From positions 5,704,001-5,768,000 of the forward strand of contig NZ_CP121451.1 of the NCBI RefSeq assembly GCF_029689945.1: a stretch of 64,000 nucleotides of DNA, in the 5' to 3' direction. Below are positions 23,601-34,382 of the stretch, piece after piece; within the stretch, counting starts at the first letter, position 1; each line of letters opens with the position of its first letter. Source of the stretch: Paenibacillus amylolyticus. Its GTDB lineage: Bacteria; Bacillota; Bacilli; Paenibacillales; Paenibacillaceae. Under the pieces are notes generated by a model. It ran no database searches. It saw only the letters and a list, made by a program, of their open reading frames with translations, and was not told where the DNA came from. A program made the position numbers and the translations under genes.

Positions 23601-26600
23601 AATCGCATCTTTGGATGTATTCGAAGCAAGCAGATCATCAACCGTTAATTTCTCTGTCGCAGCTGCTACCAACATGCCCTCCATCGAAGCAATCTTCTGA
23701 TCTGCACGAGCCTGAAGTGATGTAATATCTGCCGACGTCATCGCACCATCATAGATTTGGAAGTCTGCAATCAACCCGCCGAAGTATGGATCAGCTGTAT
23801 AGAATGACTTCCCAATGGTTCCACTACTGCCTGAGATATTTTTTATTTGTTCTAACGTCATTCCATTCGTTGACCCTGATGCAACAGCAACACCATCAAT
23901 ATAAAGCGTTAGTGTACCATCCGTCCCTGACACAACGGTCGTAACTACTTTCCATTCATTGTTCTTTAAGCCCGTGGTCGAAGTTGAAGACTCATTATTC
24001 CAGGCATTCGTCGCGATACCCAAACGGGCCAGACCGTTAGCGTTATACCGTGGTGTGAAATACGTATAGTGCGTATTACTATTGGGTCTTCCTAATGCAT
24101 ATAACCACTCCGCTGCGTTTACCGCTCCAGTTCACAATGGATGAAACGGTCATATCCGTTAATCCATCGAGAACTCCTGGTGGCAGCTCTACATAGGAGT
24201 CTGTGGTGCCTCCAATAAAGCTCAGCACACCAACATCTTCTGTACGAATCCATTCTGCCTTAGACGGATTCATCCATTTACCGTTGAAGTTACCAGTTTG
24301 GTCCATAATCGTCGCAGTCGCACGATCGATATCATTCATATCATAGTGAAGAATGAGCTCTGCCCCTGATGGCTGTGCTACTGGAGGAGTAACGTCTTCA
24401 TCTGCTAATGCCGCAATCTCTTGACCAGATAATGCACGATTATAAATACGGAAATCATCCAATTTACCATCGAATAGACGATCAGAGCTATTTCTCGATT
24501 TACCTATATAATTCATCGTTGTTTGCAGTAACATTCTCGGCTCCACGTTAAATGTCGAGCTGCGTTTAACCTCTTGACCATTCACATACAATACGGCCTC
24601 GATTTCATCCATTGTAATGGCAACATGTTGCCAAGTTTTCGTTGGTAAAAGTCCGGCATTTCGCAATGCATATTTATAATCTGACCCTAGTTTCGTGCTG
24701 TCATTGCTAAATTTCTCGGTAAAAGGTGTGACAACAGCAAACTCCAAACTGCCTGTATCCCCTTGTGTACTCAAGTACATGGTGTTGCGGTTCACCTGTC
24801 TGCCTGTTTCGGAAGCAAAATCAAATATTTTTTGATTGGCCTGATTTCGGTCCATCTGAATCCATGTAGAGAACGTAGCCTTCTCCAGATTCAAGGATTG
24901 AATTAAGTTATCCGGCAGCTTCACATATCCCGTTGACCCATTAAGCTCTAGCGAAGCACCCGTTTTACCGATACGGTCCTCTTCGTTAATCGTTGCTCCA
25001 CCTACGAGTGTTGCATGATGGCCATTACCCGAAATGTCGTTCAACGTTGTACCATTCACTGTATCTGCATCAAATGAGTAATGTACAACCGGGTCTGTTG
25101 ATGGTGCTGGCCCTTCCCATGCATACTTCTCTTGCAAAGCATTATACTCTGCACGTGAGATTGGAATCACCGTTCCGTGCCTTGGTCCTGGCGGAAGTGA
25201 ATATTGATCACTGCTTAATACATTATTGATATATTGCGCGCTGCTATCCAGATCTGTTGTATATCGTACATGATAGGGCCATGAATCAAGGAACAGATAC
25301 CATTTGTCTTTATGAATATCCTTAAAAATCGTTTGGCCTTCATTATTTCCATTCTTTCCGATCAAGCCAAGTTTGTTATCACGTGTTCCCGGAACAGCGT
25401 CGTATTGGAGGCCATTTGCAGCAATATCATCCTTGTCATAGTAGAAATTAGGTGCTTTCTCCACATACACCTTGGTATTTACTTCTGATTTGGTGAATCG
25501 GTACAACGTATCATTATGCTCAATAAACGTCGTATCAATGGTTGGCAGTGACTCATCAATCATGACCTTTGGCTCTGAAAAGTTGTAGAAATCTCGTGTT
25601 GTTGCGTAGTACATCACATTGTACTGACCTTCTGGTCTTCCGTTGTAATCACCATATGTCTCTGTATTTTTCATCGATGATGCCCAAAATACGATATACT
25701 CTCCAGTTACCGGATCATAGATCGCCTCTGGTGCCCACGTATTTCCTCCCGTCTTGGGAGCTACCTTGATCATCCGCTGCTCGCTCCAATTCACGAGGTC
25801 CTCCGACTCCCAAACCATCATGTAATGACTGCCTGTAATTTGAGCCTGGTCGAAATCTGTACTTTCACCCATTTTCAAATCGGTTGCCAGCATATAGAAT
25901 TTATCACCTTCTGCTGACCGAATAATGAATGGATCGCGAAGTCCTTTTTCACCCATATCCGATTGAAGGATCGACTTCCCATTATTCAGCGCTTTCCAGA
26001 ACAATGGATCTTCAGCTGTAGCGAAGGAGATCTCTTCCCCACCCTCATATTCACCTGTAAAATAAGCAAAGAAATACGCATCAAGCTGTACTGGCGCAGC
26101 TGCCTGTTTAATCGTAAGGTCAAACGTACGCTCTTTAGAAGCTGTACCATTTGTAATTTTAGCTGTTAGCGTAACGGGTATATCCGTAGCTTGACGGCTT
26201 ACCCAGCCTAACTGTGTAGCTTCACCAGCCGCTTCAGCCGTTCCTTTAACAACGCTCGGTCTGCTCGATGTCCATGTAATGGTGGAGCCTTGTTCACCTG
26301 TAGTGACAAGACGTAAGTTGCCTTTAACATTGTCCGCATTGTAAATCTCTAATTGTTCAGCGTCCAGATCAACCTTCTGCTGATCATCGAATTGCTTCAA
26401 GATCGTAACTGGGAATACGGCCGCCTTAGATACACCTTGATACGTTAAAGTAGCGGTAAGCTCTGCTTGCACATCTTTTGCCTGAGCATTTGGACGTTGC
26501 ACAACGCCACGGTTAGAAATGACTGTAGGTTGACTGGAACTCCAAGTGATGTTGACACCGTTTTTACCGCTAGTCGGTAAGGTAAGATTTTTCGTTATCT

Positions 26601-28488
26601 GTTCAGCACTCTGATCTGCTTCGTCTAAATAATGATCTATGCTAAGTTGATTCGCTGCATCATCCACAGTAAGCTGACGTATTTGGGAGATGTGCGTTGC
26701 TGCCTCCTGTTGATATAACTCGCCCATTTCCTGATCCGTCAACGCACGATCATATACTCGGAAATCAGCCACGCTGCCTTGAAGGTATGGATCGTTCGAG
26801 AAGATGGATTTACCGATAAAGCCTGAGAACGTAGAATCCAGATTAATAATGTCTGACAGCTTTAGTCCCTTCGCATTACCTGAAGCAACCTTGGCTCCAT
26901 CCACGAATAATGTCATCTTGTTGCTGGCTTCGGAGAAGGAAACCGTTACATGCTTCCACTGTCCACCGATCAGGTTGGAGTTGGCGCTACCTGTAACTAA
27001 TGCTTCGTTTGGCCAGCCATTTTTGGATATACCTGTAGCGATCATATTGCCTGATCCGCTGCCGTGACGTGGGGTTATGAAAAAATACTTGTTCGTTTCC
27101 GGTGTTAACACCGTACCCAAACCGAAAATCCAGCGATTCGTACCATCATTTGTCCAGTTCACGATGGAAGATACTGTAATTTCATTCAGACCTTGTAATA
27201 GATCCAGTCCGTTTGAAGCCTTGGGAATCTCAACATATCCACTATTCGATGTAGAGCTTCCACCATTGAAGGAAATAAAACCAACCTCGCTATTGGAAAT
27301 GAATTGCCCATGGTCTGGATTTTTAAATATCCCATCAAAGGTAACTTCCTTGTTGGCAACATCCTTCAGTACGAGTTGACCGTCTATTTCGGCTGTCGTT
27401 TTCATGTTGTAGTGAAGAAGTAGATCATCCTTTAGCATCTTTTCTGGAACGGCAATCTGCTGAGTAGAGTCATTCTTAGGCAGCAAGGTAACCACGAACT
27501 CCTTCGTTGCCTTGCTTCCACCTAGAGAAATGGTTGCCGTTAACGTCACTTGTTGCTCCATTTCTCGTAAAAACACTTCCCCTGTTGGACTAATTGCACT
27601 TTCATCACTGGAAGTCCATGATATCCATGCGCCATACATATTGGCAGAAGGAAGTTCAAGAGATTCTGTCACGGCAGATACATCACCTAACGTTAGCTCT
27701 ATTTTGCTTTGTTGTACTTGCTTTTCATTAAACGATTCTTCATACACAACAGCGATATCTTCACTATTTAATGCTTCTCCATAAATTCTTAAATCTTGAA
27801 AGCTGCCTGCAAAAGTAGCATCCCCTAGATAATTGGAGCGACCAATGTAAGCTTGCAAATCCGTACCAAAGCTTGCTGTTGTTTTCTCTTTGGCGACTGT
27901 ACCTATACTTACACCGTTAATGTAACCTGTAATAGAGCTTTCTGTAATGACTGTTGTATAGTGGACCCATTGACCTTCGTACGGTGACGTAGAGGTCCCT
28001 GACACGCCTACCTCAGTCGTCCAGGGCTGGTCAACATTATTGCGATCTGTAAATACGGACTTGAAATCACCACTTGGGTTCGATGGATTAAACATCCAGT
28101 AATTCGTTGGCAATTTATTATCAGCTGCTGGCGTACCGTAGAATAATGCGGAGTAGTTCCCGCTCCCTGTATTATTCTTGATCCATACAGAGATCGTGGT
28201 ATTTTCTTGCTGATCAAACAATCCCGTAGGCAGCTGCACGTAGTTCGTCGTACTATCAGTCCCTCCAGGTAGAGTAAGACCATCAGCATACATAATGTTT
28301 CCTACTACCGTTCCATGCTTGCCATGACCTGATGTATCCAGTACATCCTCAAGCAATGGATAATGCGCCAACATCGTTGGTGATATGGGGTCCGCTGAAG
28401 CTTGATTGTTCAATGGCATGACAAGACTTATACAGTTACTGAAGGTCAAAAGCAAAGCTAACGTTATGAATGTAATTCGCTTTCGCAT
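20670..28488 (-). CDS. Giant SLH-anchored protein with two LamG-Ig-GH43 modules (one frame break)
   Basis: About 2605 residues once one surplus base near 24118-24120 is removed. Signal peptide ending ASA (residue about 32). Order, roughly: LamG (35-250), atrophied Ig (255-335), LamG (350-610), two atrophied Ig, GH43-like module 1 (825-1130), LamG (1150-1390), LamG (1395-1600), two atrophied Ig, GH43-like module 2 (1790-2095), Big_2 (2100-2180), Gly/Pro linker, an unassigned beta domain, three SLH repeats to the end. Both GH43-like modules keep RDPFIIRS, the WAPE motif, the FWAS strand and an acid Glu (EGQTIF; VEGPTIF). They would cleave arabinose- or xylose-containing polysaccharide while held on the cell wall. 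Substrate is inference. Single gene, divergent from another SLH protein, with a cre-like site in front. Confidence 0.85.
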
Positions 28489-28588
28489 AGCATTCTCCCC
28501 TTCGTTTAATATTCAGATGCATACAACCCATCGCTCACCTTTAAACCAAGACCACCTCGCTCAAGGAGATAGAGTTCCCCTCTATAAA

Positions 28589-28603
28589 TGAATGCGCTTA
28601 CAT
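28589..28603. promoter_or_regulatory. Candidate CcpA cre site before the GH43-SLH gene
   Basis: On the minus strand ATGTAAGCGCATTCA fits every fixed position of the cre pattern WTGNAANCGNWNNCW, about 100 bp before the start at 28488. A weaker match (GTGAAACCGTAAGCG, 28835-28849) faces the divergent gene. The rest of the 394-bp divergent gap is AT-rich without other recognisable elements. Confidence 0.5.
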
Positions 28604-28882
28604 TTCTTCTCATATTACGTCTTCAACGATTTCAATTCAATGTACTATCATGTTAATAACGTGCACTTTTTTATTGCAATTTAAAATTTGACGTGGACTG
28701 CGCCATTATCCTGCACTCCAAAGTAATCGTTTTCATCTGTAAATATACGCTAGGTTTAAATTAAAGGATTGAAGCCCTGATAAACATAATATATATAGTT
28801 GGGCGCTTGTAAAACGCTTCCAAATATGGTGCAGGTGAAACCGTAAGCGCACCGGATCAAAAAATAAGGAGGATTGCAATCT

Positions 28883-31800
28883 ATGCCAAAACGATTTAGA
28901 AAAATGCTCGCGTTCCTATGCTGCTTGGTCATGGTGGCGTCGCTATTACCTACCAGCTATGCTGTTGCCACTGACAACATCGAGAACGCAGAAGCGAATG
29001 AAACACCCACCGCCATGTTTGGAACTCCCGAACTTGGGTCCAACGATCCCCTCTGGGACCAAACCATGGAGCATCACATCAACAAAAGCACGGTACCCAC
29101 CGATCCCAGAACCCATGCCACGGGCACAGCAAGAATCCTTTGGGATCATGACTACCTGTATGCCCGCGTAGTTGTGAATGACAGTAATCTATATCAGGGA
29201 GCTGGCGGAGACCACCGGTATGACAGCCTGGAGTTTTATGTGGGTACCGGAAGCAGCGGCTCTAACCAATGGCGCGTCAGCTCGACGGGTGTGTTTTCAG
29301 GGCAGGCCGCTCCAGGCAGAGCTGCATGGACCCAGATCACGGAGACCGGATACATCGTGGAGATGAGAATACCCAAAAGAGATTTGACCTTTGAGGAGGG
29401 AATGCTTACCTTTGAGGTTTATATCAATAACTCGACAGAACAAGGCGCTGATCGCTATGAAGTCGTTTCCTCTTTTGGAGTTCCCGACGCAGCTTATACC
29501 AGCTCTAATTCATTTACAGACAGCCTGCAGCTCATCTCAGCCAATGAAGTGGATACCAGATTTTCAATCACCGCCACTGCGGGACCGGGCGGCTCAATCA
29601 TGTCGAACCCACCCGGCGATGTGCTTAGAGTAGATCGGGGCTCTGATAAAGACATTACGTTTACCCCCGATTCCGGTAAAATAGTGGATACGGTAACGGT
29701 AGACGGCGAGACCGTGACGCTATCTGCTGGCACGTATACCTTTTCGAATATTGAGGCTAACCATACCATTCATGCGACATTCAAAAACGATCCGGACGCG
29801 GTCATACTCCCCTTTATCGTATGGAATGACAACTTCGCCAGTGGCGAGTACACAACGGCTGTTATCATTGATTTAGGCGAGGGGAAGTCGGTGTTAGGCT
29901 CCGGGCTTAGTCCAGACTTGTTTGCCTTATCGGCTAGGAACACGACCCTGAACGGCGAAGCAGTAACCTTTGAAGGACCACGCAAAATCACAAGGGTATA
30001 TGCGAATGATGAACCAAAGGTACGCGGCTATGTCGGCCGATTAGCCATTCACCAGATTATCAGGACGGACTGTCAAGCGGTCGTTACATCGTCGTTGAGT
30101 CTGAATTTTATTCAGAGAGCGGCGGCAATACAACGCTGGATGGCAGCAGTAACTCAACAAAGCAGGTTTACACTATTGTCCAAAAAGGCGACATCGTACT
30201 GACAGAAGGGAATCCGCTTCACAATGTGGTTTTTGAACAGGAAAAGGTTGTAAATCCAATCCTCGATAAGTTCACAACTTTCACGGACAATTCGGTCAAT
30301 CGTTCGCTCTATCTTCATCAGGATGAGGACGGTAACGTGATGAAAGGATTACCGCTGTATGTTTATACCCACGGCATGTCACGCGGCGGTACAAGCGCTG
30401 CGACAGACCAAAAAGCGGCCATGAAATCCGCCAACGGCTCAGTCGCTCTAATGAAAAAGATGCAGCAAAATCCCGATAAGTACGCCAGCCATGTTCTGAA
30501 TATTTCCTATAATGGCGTAGCGGTTCCCTCCACAGAGAATGTTAAAAAGGTCATAGACGCCCTGATTGCCAGCGGCGAAGTAGACCCTAACCGTGTATAC
30601 GCAGCAGGCTTCTCCTGGGGCGGCCAGTATACGAACAACCTAGTTAATAGCTATCCCGGCTTTTTCGCTGCCGCCGCCCCTATGGCCCCGGTAAGCGGTT
30701 CACCGAACGCTAATTCCAATGACGCACACAATAACCTGGCCTATTGGATGTTTTTAAATGCTCATAATGTTGGAAGCTACCAGAATAATCTTAATAACTT
30801 CATTAATAACAATATGCCGAAAATGATCAATGCGAGGGCTTCACGCTTTGAGAGTAATGAGTTACTTACGTGGCCCTACAATCAATTTGATCAGCCAAAT
30901 CTGAGGCCGAATCCTGCCAACACACCTGTTCTGGCTGATTATATAGCGCATGAAGTTGAAGCGGCGGTTCTTTATAATCAGATCACCATGGGGACTTGGA
31001 GTATAGCACCTACGGCGCAGTCCACTAACTTGCCGGCTTGGAACAACGACTACACCGATGTCTTTGATTGGATGTTTGCGCAGAGAAAACCGGTTGTGCC
31101 TGGTGCGCCGAGTGACTTCAAAGCGACAGCCGGTGACGGACAGATCACATTGAGCTGGACTGCTCCTGCTGACGATGGTGGCAGTGCGATATTGGGCTAC
31201 AAGGTATGGTATGGCAATGTTACACCGATTGCATTGGATGTGGCGGAGACCAAGTATACCTTCAACAACCTGACAAACGGTCAAAGCTACAGCTTCAAGA
31301 TCGTTGCGGTGAACGCAAAGGGAGACGGCGCGGAGATCAGTGCAACAGCGATACCAACGAAGACGACGACTCCTACCGTACCTGGTTCTGGTGGTACTAC
31401 GGGCAACAACGGTAATACAAGCAACAGTGGTAATACACACAACACCAACAATACGAACACCGGGACAGACCCTGGAACTGGAACATCGAAATCGACCTAC
31501 ACCGTGAATACACCGAAGGATACGCCCGCGATAACAGACCAAAACGGAAATACCACCCTGCCCGGTGGCGGCGAAATTGCGACCAAAGACGGGTCGAAGA
31601 TTAAGGTACCCGAAGGCACAACGATAGACTCATACGGTAAGGTAACCATTCCAGCCGACAAAAGTGCCGAAGTGACAATACCCGGCGGCAACAGCATAGT
31701 GAACATCTCGGGCGGCTCGACGATCGCGAGCGACGGTACGATCACAATAGGCGGCAAAGACGCACATGTGAATCTGCCAAACGGAAATCAAGTGTATATC

Positions 31801-32508
31801 CACGGGGGATCGAAGATACGGAGTAGCGGCGCGGTTGTCGTAGGACTGAGCGGCGCAAGAGTAAGCTTAGACAACGGCTTGTCGCTGAACATACGTGAGG
31901 GTACGGAGCTGTCGTTTGATGACGCCACCCCACTGGGCTTCCTCGTGATATCGGGCAACCCTTTCAGGGATACCAACATGGACGACTGGTTCTACAACGA
32001 TGCAAATTCAGCCTACACATACGATCTTTTCAACGGTACAACGTCCACAACGTTCGAACCGGGCACCGCAATGACGCGTGCAATGTTCGTGCAAGTACTG
32101 GCAAATCTGGAGAACGTAAACCTCTCCGACTACACGAGTTCTCGCTTTAGCGACGTGAAGGACGGACAGTGGTACACGGCAGCAGCCGAGTGGGCGGCCG
32201 AAAAAGGCATAGTCAATGGTACAAACGCAGACCTGTTTGACCCCAATTCACCAATGACACGCGAGCAGATGCTGGTGATACTGTACAACTACATGAACTA
32301 CAAGGGTTATGAGATACCTGAAAGCCACTCTAAGCCCTTCACGGATCAGAGTGAGATCAGCTCCTGGGCGTTGGAGGCGGTTCAGGCCCTACAAGGCAAC
32401 GGCATTGTATTAGGCAAACCTGGCAACTTTTTTGCTCCCAAAGCCACTGCCTCCCGCGCCGAAGTAGCTACTATCTTTGTAAGGTTCGTCGAGTATCTGG
32501 TTAACTGA
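28883..32508 (+). CDS. Secreted CBM9-like / esterase / FnIII / SLH protein (one frame break)
   Basis: About 1208 residues after one T is restored near 30048-30049. Start ATG 28883 with AAGGAGG 9 bp upstream. Signal peptide LAFLCCLVMVASLLPTSYA. Then a CBM9/DOMON-like sugar-binding domain (about 40-225: ARILWDHDYLYARVVV, DSLEFYVG), a short repeat domain with GGSIMSNPPGD, an Ig-like N-terminal esterase segment, and an alpha/beta-hydrolase domain with nucleophile elbow GFSWGG (about residue 575). FnIII (about 735-825), an Asn/Thr/Gly linker, a repetitive Gly-rich beta-solenoid-like stretch (865-1010), and three SLH motifs (FSDVKDGQWYTAAAEWAAEKGIVNG and others) follow. A wall-bound feruloyl, acetyl or related carbohydrate esterase is the best guess. 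Divergent partner of the GH43 protein; base composition of its 3' half is richer in G+C than the neighbours. Confidence 0.8.
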
Positions 32509-32526
32509 AAGCGTATACAGGAAAAT

Positions 32527-32576
32527 GGAGACCCTTCCGGCTGGACAATATCCAGCCGGAAGGGTCTCCTTGTTTT
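32527..32576 (+). terminator. Strong rho-independent terminator after the esterase-SLH gene
   Basis: Perfect 19-bp inverted repeat (32527-32545 and 32551-32569, GGAGACCCTTCCGGCTGGA and its complement) with loop CAATA, followed by TTGTTTT. Confidence 0.9.
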
Positions 32577-32741
32577 CAAACTGCACTTTTTTGACAACTC
32601 TACAGTCAGGATTTAGAACCTTGTTTTTCACATCTAGAATATTCGTCCCCAAGTCCAAAAAATTCAAATTAATTAATGCATGTTCGGACTTATATGACAA
32701 CAAAAAAACCTTTTACACAAGGGTTTCAATGATTTTAAGTT

Positions 32742-32800
32742 TGGTGGAGCCTGGGGGATCGAACCCCTGACCTCAAGGCTGCCAGTGGAGCGCTCTCCCA
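32742..32800 (-). repeat. Degenerate 3' fragment of tRNA-Ala, probable attachment-site remnant
   Basis: 59 bases match the 3' part of the intact tRNA-Ala at 41636-41711, in the same orientation: CCA end, acceptor 3' strand, T-arm, variable region, anticodon loop with CTGGCAG, and part of the D-arm (GGGAGAGCGC). One base is missing beside the T-stem, the anticodon stem has changed on both sides, and everything 5' of the D-arm is absent, so it cannot be a working tRNA. Flanking GTTT is also shared. Together with the intact gene it brackets the Wadjet operon as a direct repeat. Confidence 0.75.
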
Positions 32801-32963
32801 CGGATAGTCAATAACACACCAAAATCTACTTTCAAGACTAGTTGTCCATCGGTTTTGCAATATTCATGATCATTATATTATTCATATACTAATTGATCTT
32901 TTTTCAAACACTCGCTTACCATGGTGACGATGAATACATATCCATATTTAGCCTGGAATATTA

Positions 32964-34382
32964 CTATTGTTCATCTGGTTCATTTTCAACTTGATTTTTA
33001 GAAATCCCAGAAGACACTTCCTTAATCCAATCGCTCCTCAGTTCCTTACCAAATAATTCCTGATAAACTTTTGCTTTAATTTGTGTCATCTCTTTTGCTA
33101 AACCACCCTCTAATTCTTGAAGGATTTTTAAGTCTGCATCAGACAAAGGTTTGCTTTTGGTTGCAACATGATTGCGATATATGGAAGCCTCCATACGCCA
33201 AGCGTAAAATTCTGCTGAGAATTGCTCCTTCATATTGTTTAACATCTGAATGCCTGGAACATCTAGATCCCCTGAATAGTAAATGATGCAGCTCGGGCTT
33301 GCTTCAAGACATTTTTCTATAAACACTTTAGAGGCGGTTCTTGCCTGCCCGATCGTACAAAGAAGAACTGGAAAATCCGGTGGAAGTTGTTCTAATGAGA
33401 AATCATTTAGATTAAGAAAATGAATAGTTTCATCAACTAAATAAGAAATCACAGACGGATTTTCGATAATATATATTGACGAGTACTTTGGCAATTGCTT
33501 CATCTCTTCGATTTCACGTAAATTCAACGTGCGAGGGGAAGTGCCATTGACGAGATGTGGTACAAAAACATGTGAAATCGAACTTAGATCATCATCCAGA
33601 ACGTCGAAATTCCTATAAATTTGACGTTCGAACAAATACTCTGGTATGACTGTCATATGGTTATTAACATTTCCGCTTTGATTTAGACTTTGGCTATTTA
33701 TATCATTGAGAGCGCTCCATAATAATCTTCCTTTTGCATTTTTTTTATCAAAGGCATGTGAATCTTCAGTAACATAAGCAGCGAACATAGGTAATCTAAT
33801 TTTTCCAGTTGAGATCCCACATTTTTTAAACATTTCATCTTTTCTCATGAGTAAATGCCATAAAGCGCTCAGACATGTCAGCAATTCTGAATAGACTTTT
33901 ATGTCTCTGTCAAAAATTGTTCTCAAAACCCTATAGCCTTTGGCATCTCCTTCCTTTAATCTTTGAAACCAGTTAAATGTCTTTTGAAAAAATAATTCAA
34001 GTTCAGTATTAGGGATATTAAATAGAGTAATAAAATCTAGTTCAACTTGAATAAATAGATTAGCCCAAGCGAAAAGTTTTGACTCTTTTTGTTGGCGTTT
34101 GGTAGAAAGTTGATGGCCGTAGTATAACTCCAACAATTCAAGTAAAGAAACTGAGTATCCTGCTTCTATAGCCGCTTTTTCAAAATCGGCGGCTGGAAAA
34201 CGTGGCCCCTTGTAGCGAGTGCCAAGAAAACCGCGCAAAGCTTTTTCCTCTTCTTCGGTGGGCCGCATTGGCACCGTGCCGAATGCTCCGTAGCTTTCAA
34301 ACTTCTTGCGATACAAGTCGAAAAGGCGGCCAAAGCCGCCGCTCTGCCGAAAAATCTCGACCAGTTGCCTGTTATCCTGCAT
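32964..34382 (-). CDS. jetD: Wadjet JetD, Toprim-type nuclease subunit (DUF2399)
   Basis: A 472-residue protein of the TIGR02679/DUF2399 class. The C-terminal Toprim-like part shows IIENPSV (catalytic Glu strand) and YYSGDLDVPGIQ (the DxD metal motif) at about 305-405, the topoisomerase-VI-A-like core of JetD. In Wadjet, JetD cuts circular plasmid DNA that the SMC complex has reeled in. The start overlaps the jetC end by 11 bp, so translation is probably coupled. The first 70 codons are about 55 percent G+C in the sampled line, and the rest near 33 percent, suggesting a recombined gene. A sequence end rich in Glu/Asn follows SSGISKNQ. Last gene of the operon. Confidence 0.82.
   Translation of the reverse strand: MQDNRQLVEIFRQSGGFGRLFDLYRKKFESYGAFGTVPMRPTEEEEKALRGFLGTRYKGPRFPAADFEKAAIEAGYSVSLLELLELYYGHQLSTKRQQKESKLFAWANLFIQVELDFITLFNIPNTELELFFQKTFNWFQRLKEGDAKGYRVLRTIFDRDIKVYSELLTCLSALWHLLMRKDEMFKKCGISTGKIRLPMFAAYVTEDSHAFDKKNAKGRLLWSALNDINSQSLNQSGNVNNHMTVIPEYLFERQIYRNFDVLDDDLSSISHVFVPHLVNGTSPRTLNLREIEEMKQLPKYSSIYIIENPSVISYLVDETIHFLNLNDFSLEQLPPDFPVLLCTIGQARTASKVFIEKCLEASPSCIIYYSGDLDVPGIQMLNNMKEQFSAEFYAWRMEASIYRNHVATKSKPLSDADLKILQELEGGLAKEMTQIKAKVYQELFGKELRSDWIKEVSSGISKNQVENEPDEQ

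Noticed and set aside
28800..28830. Cre site at TTGTAAAACGCTTCCAA
   Set aside because: One extra base between the conserved AA and CG breaks the pattern.
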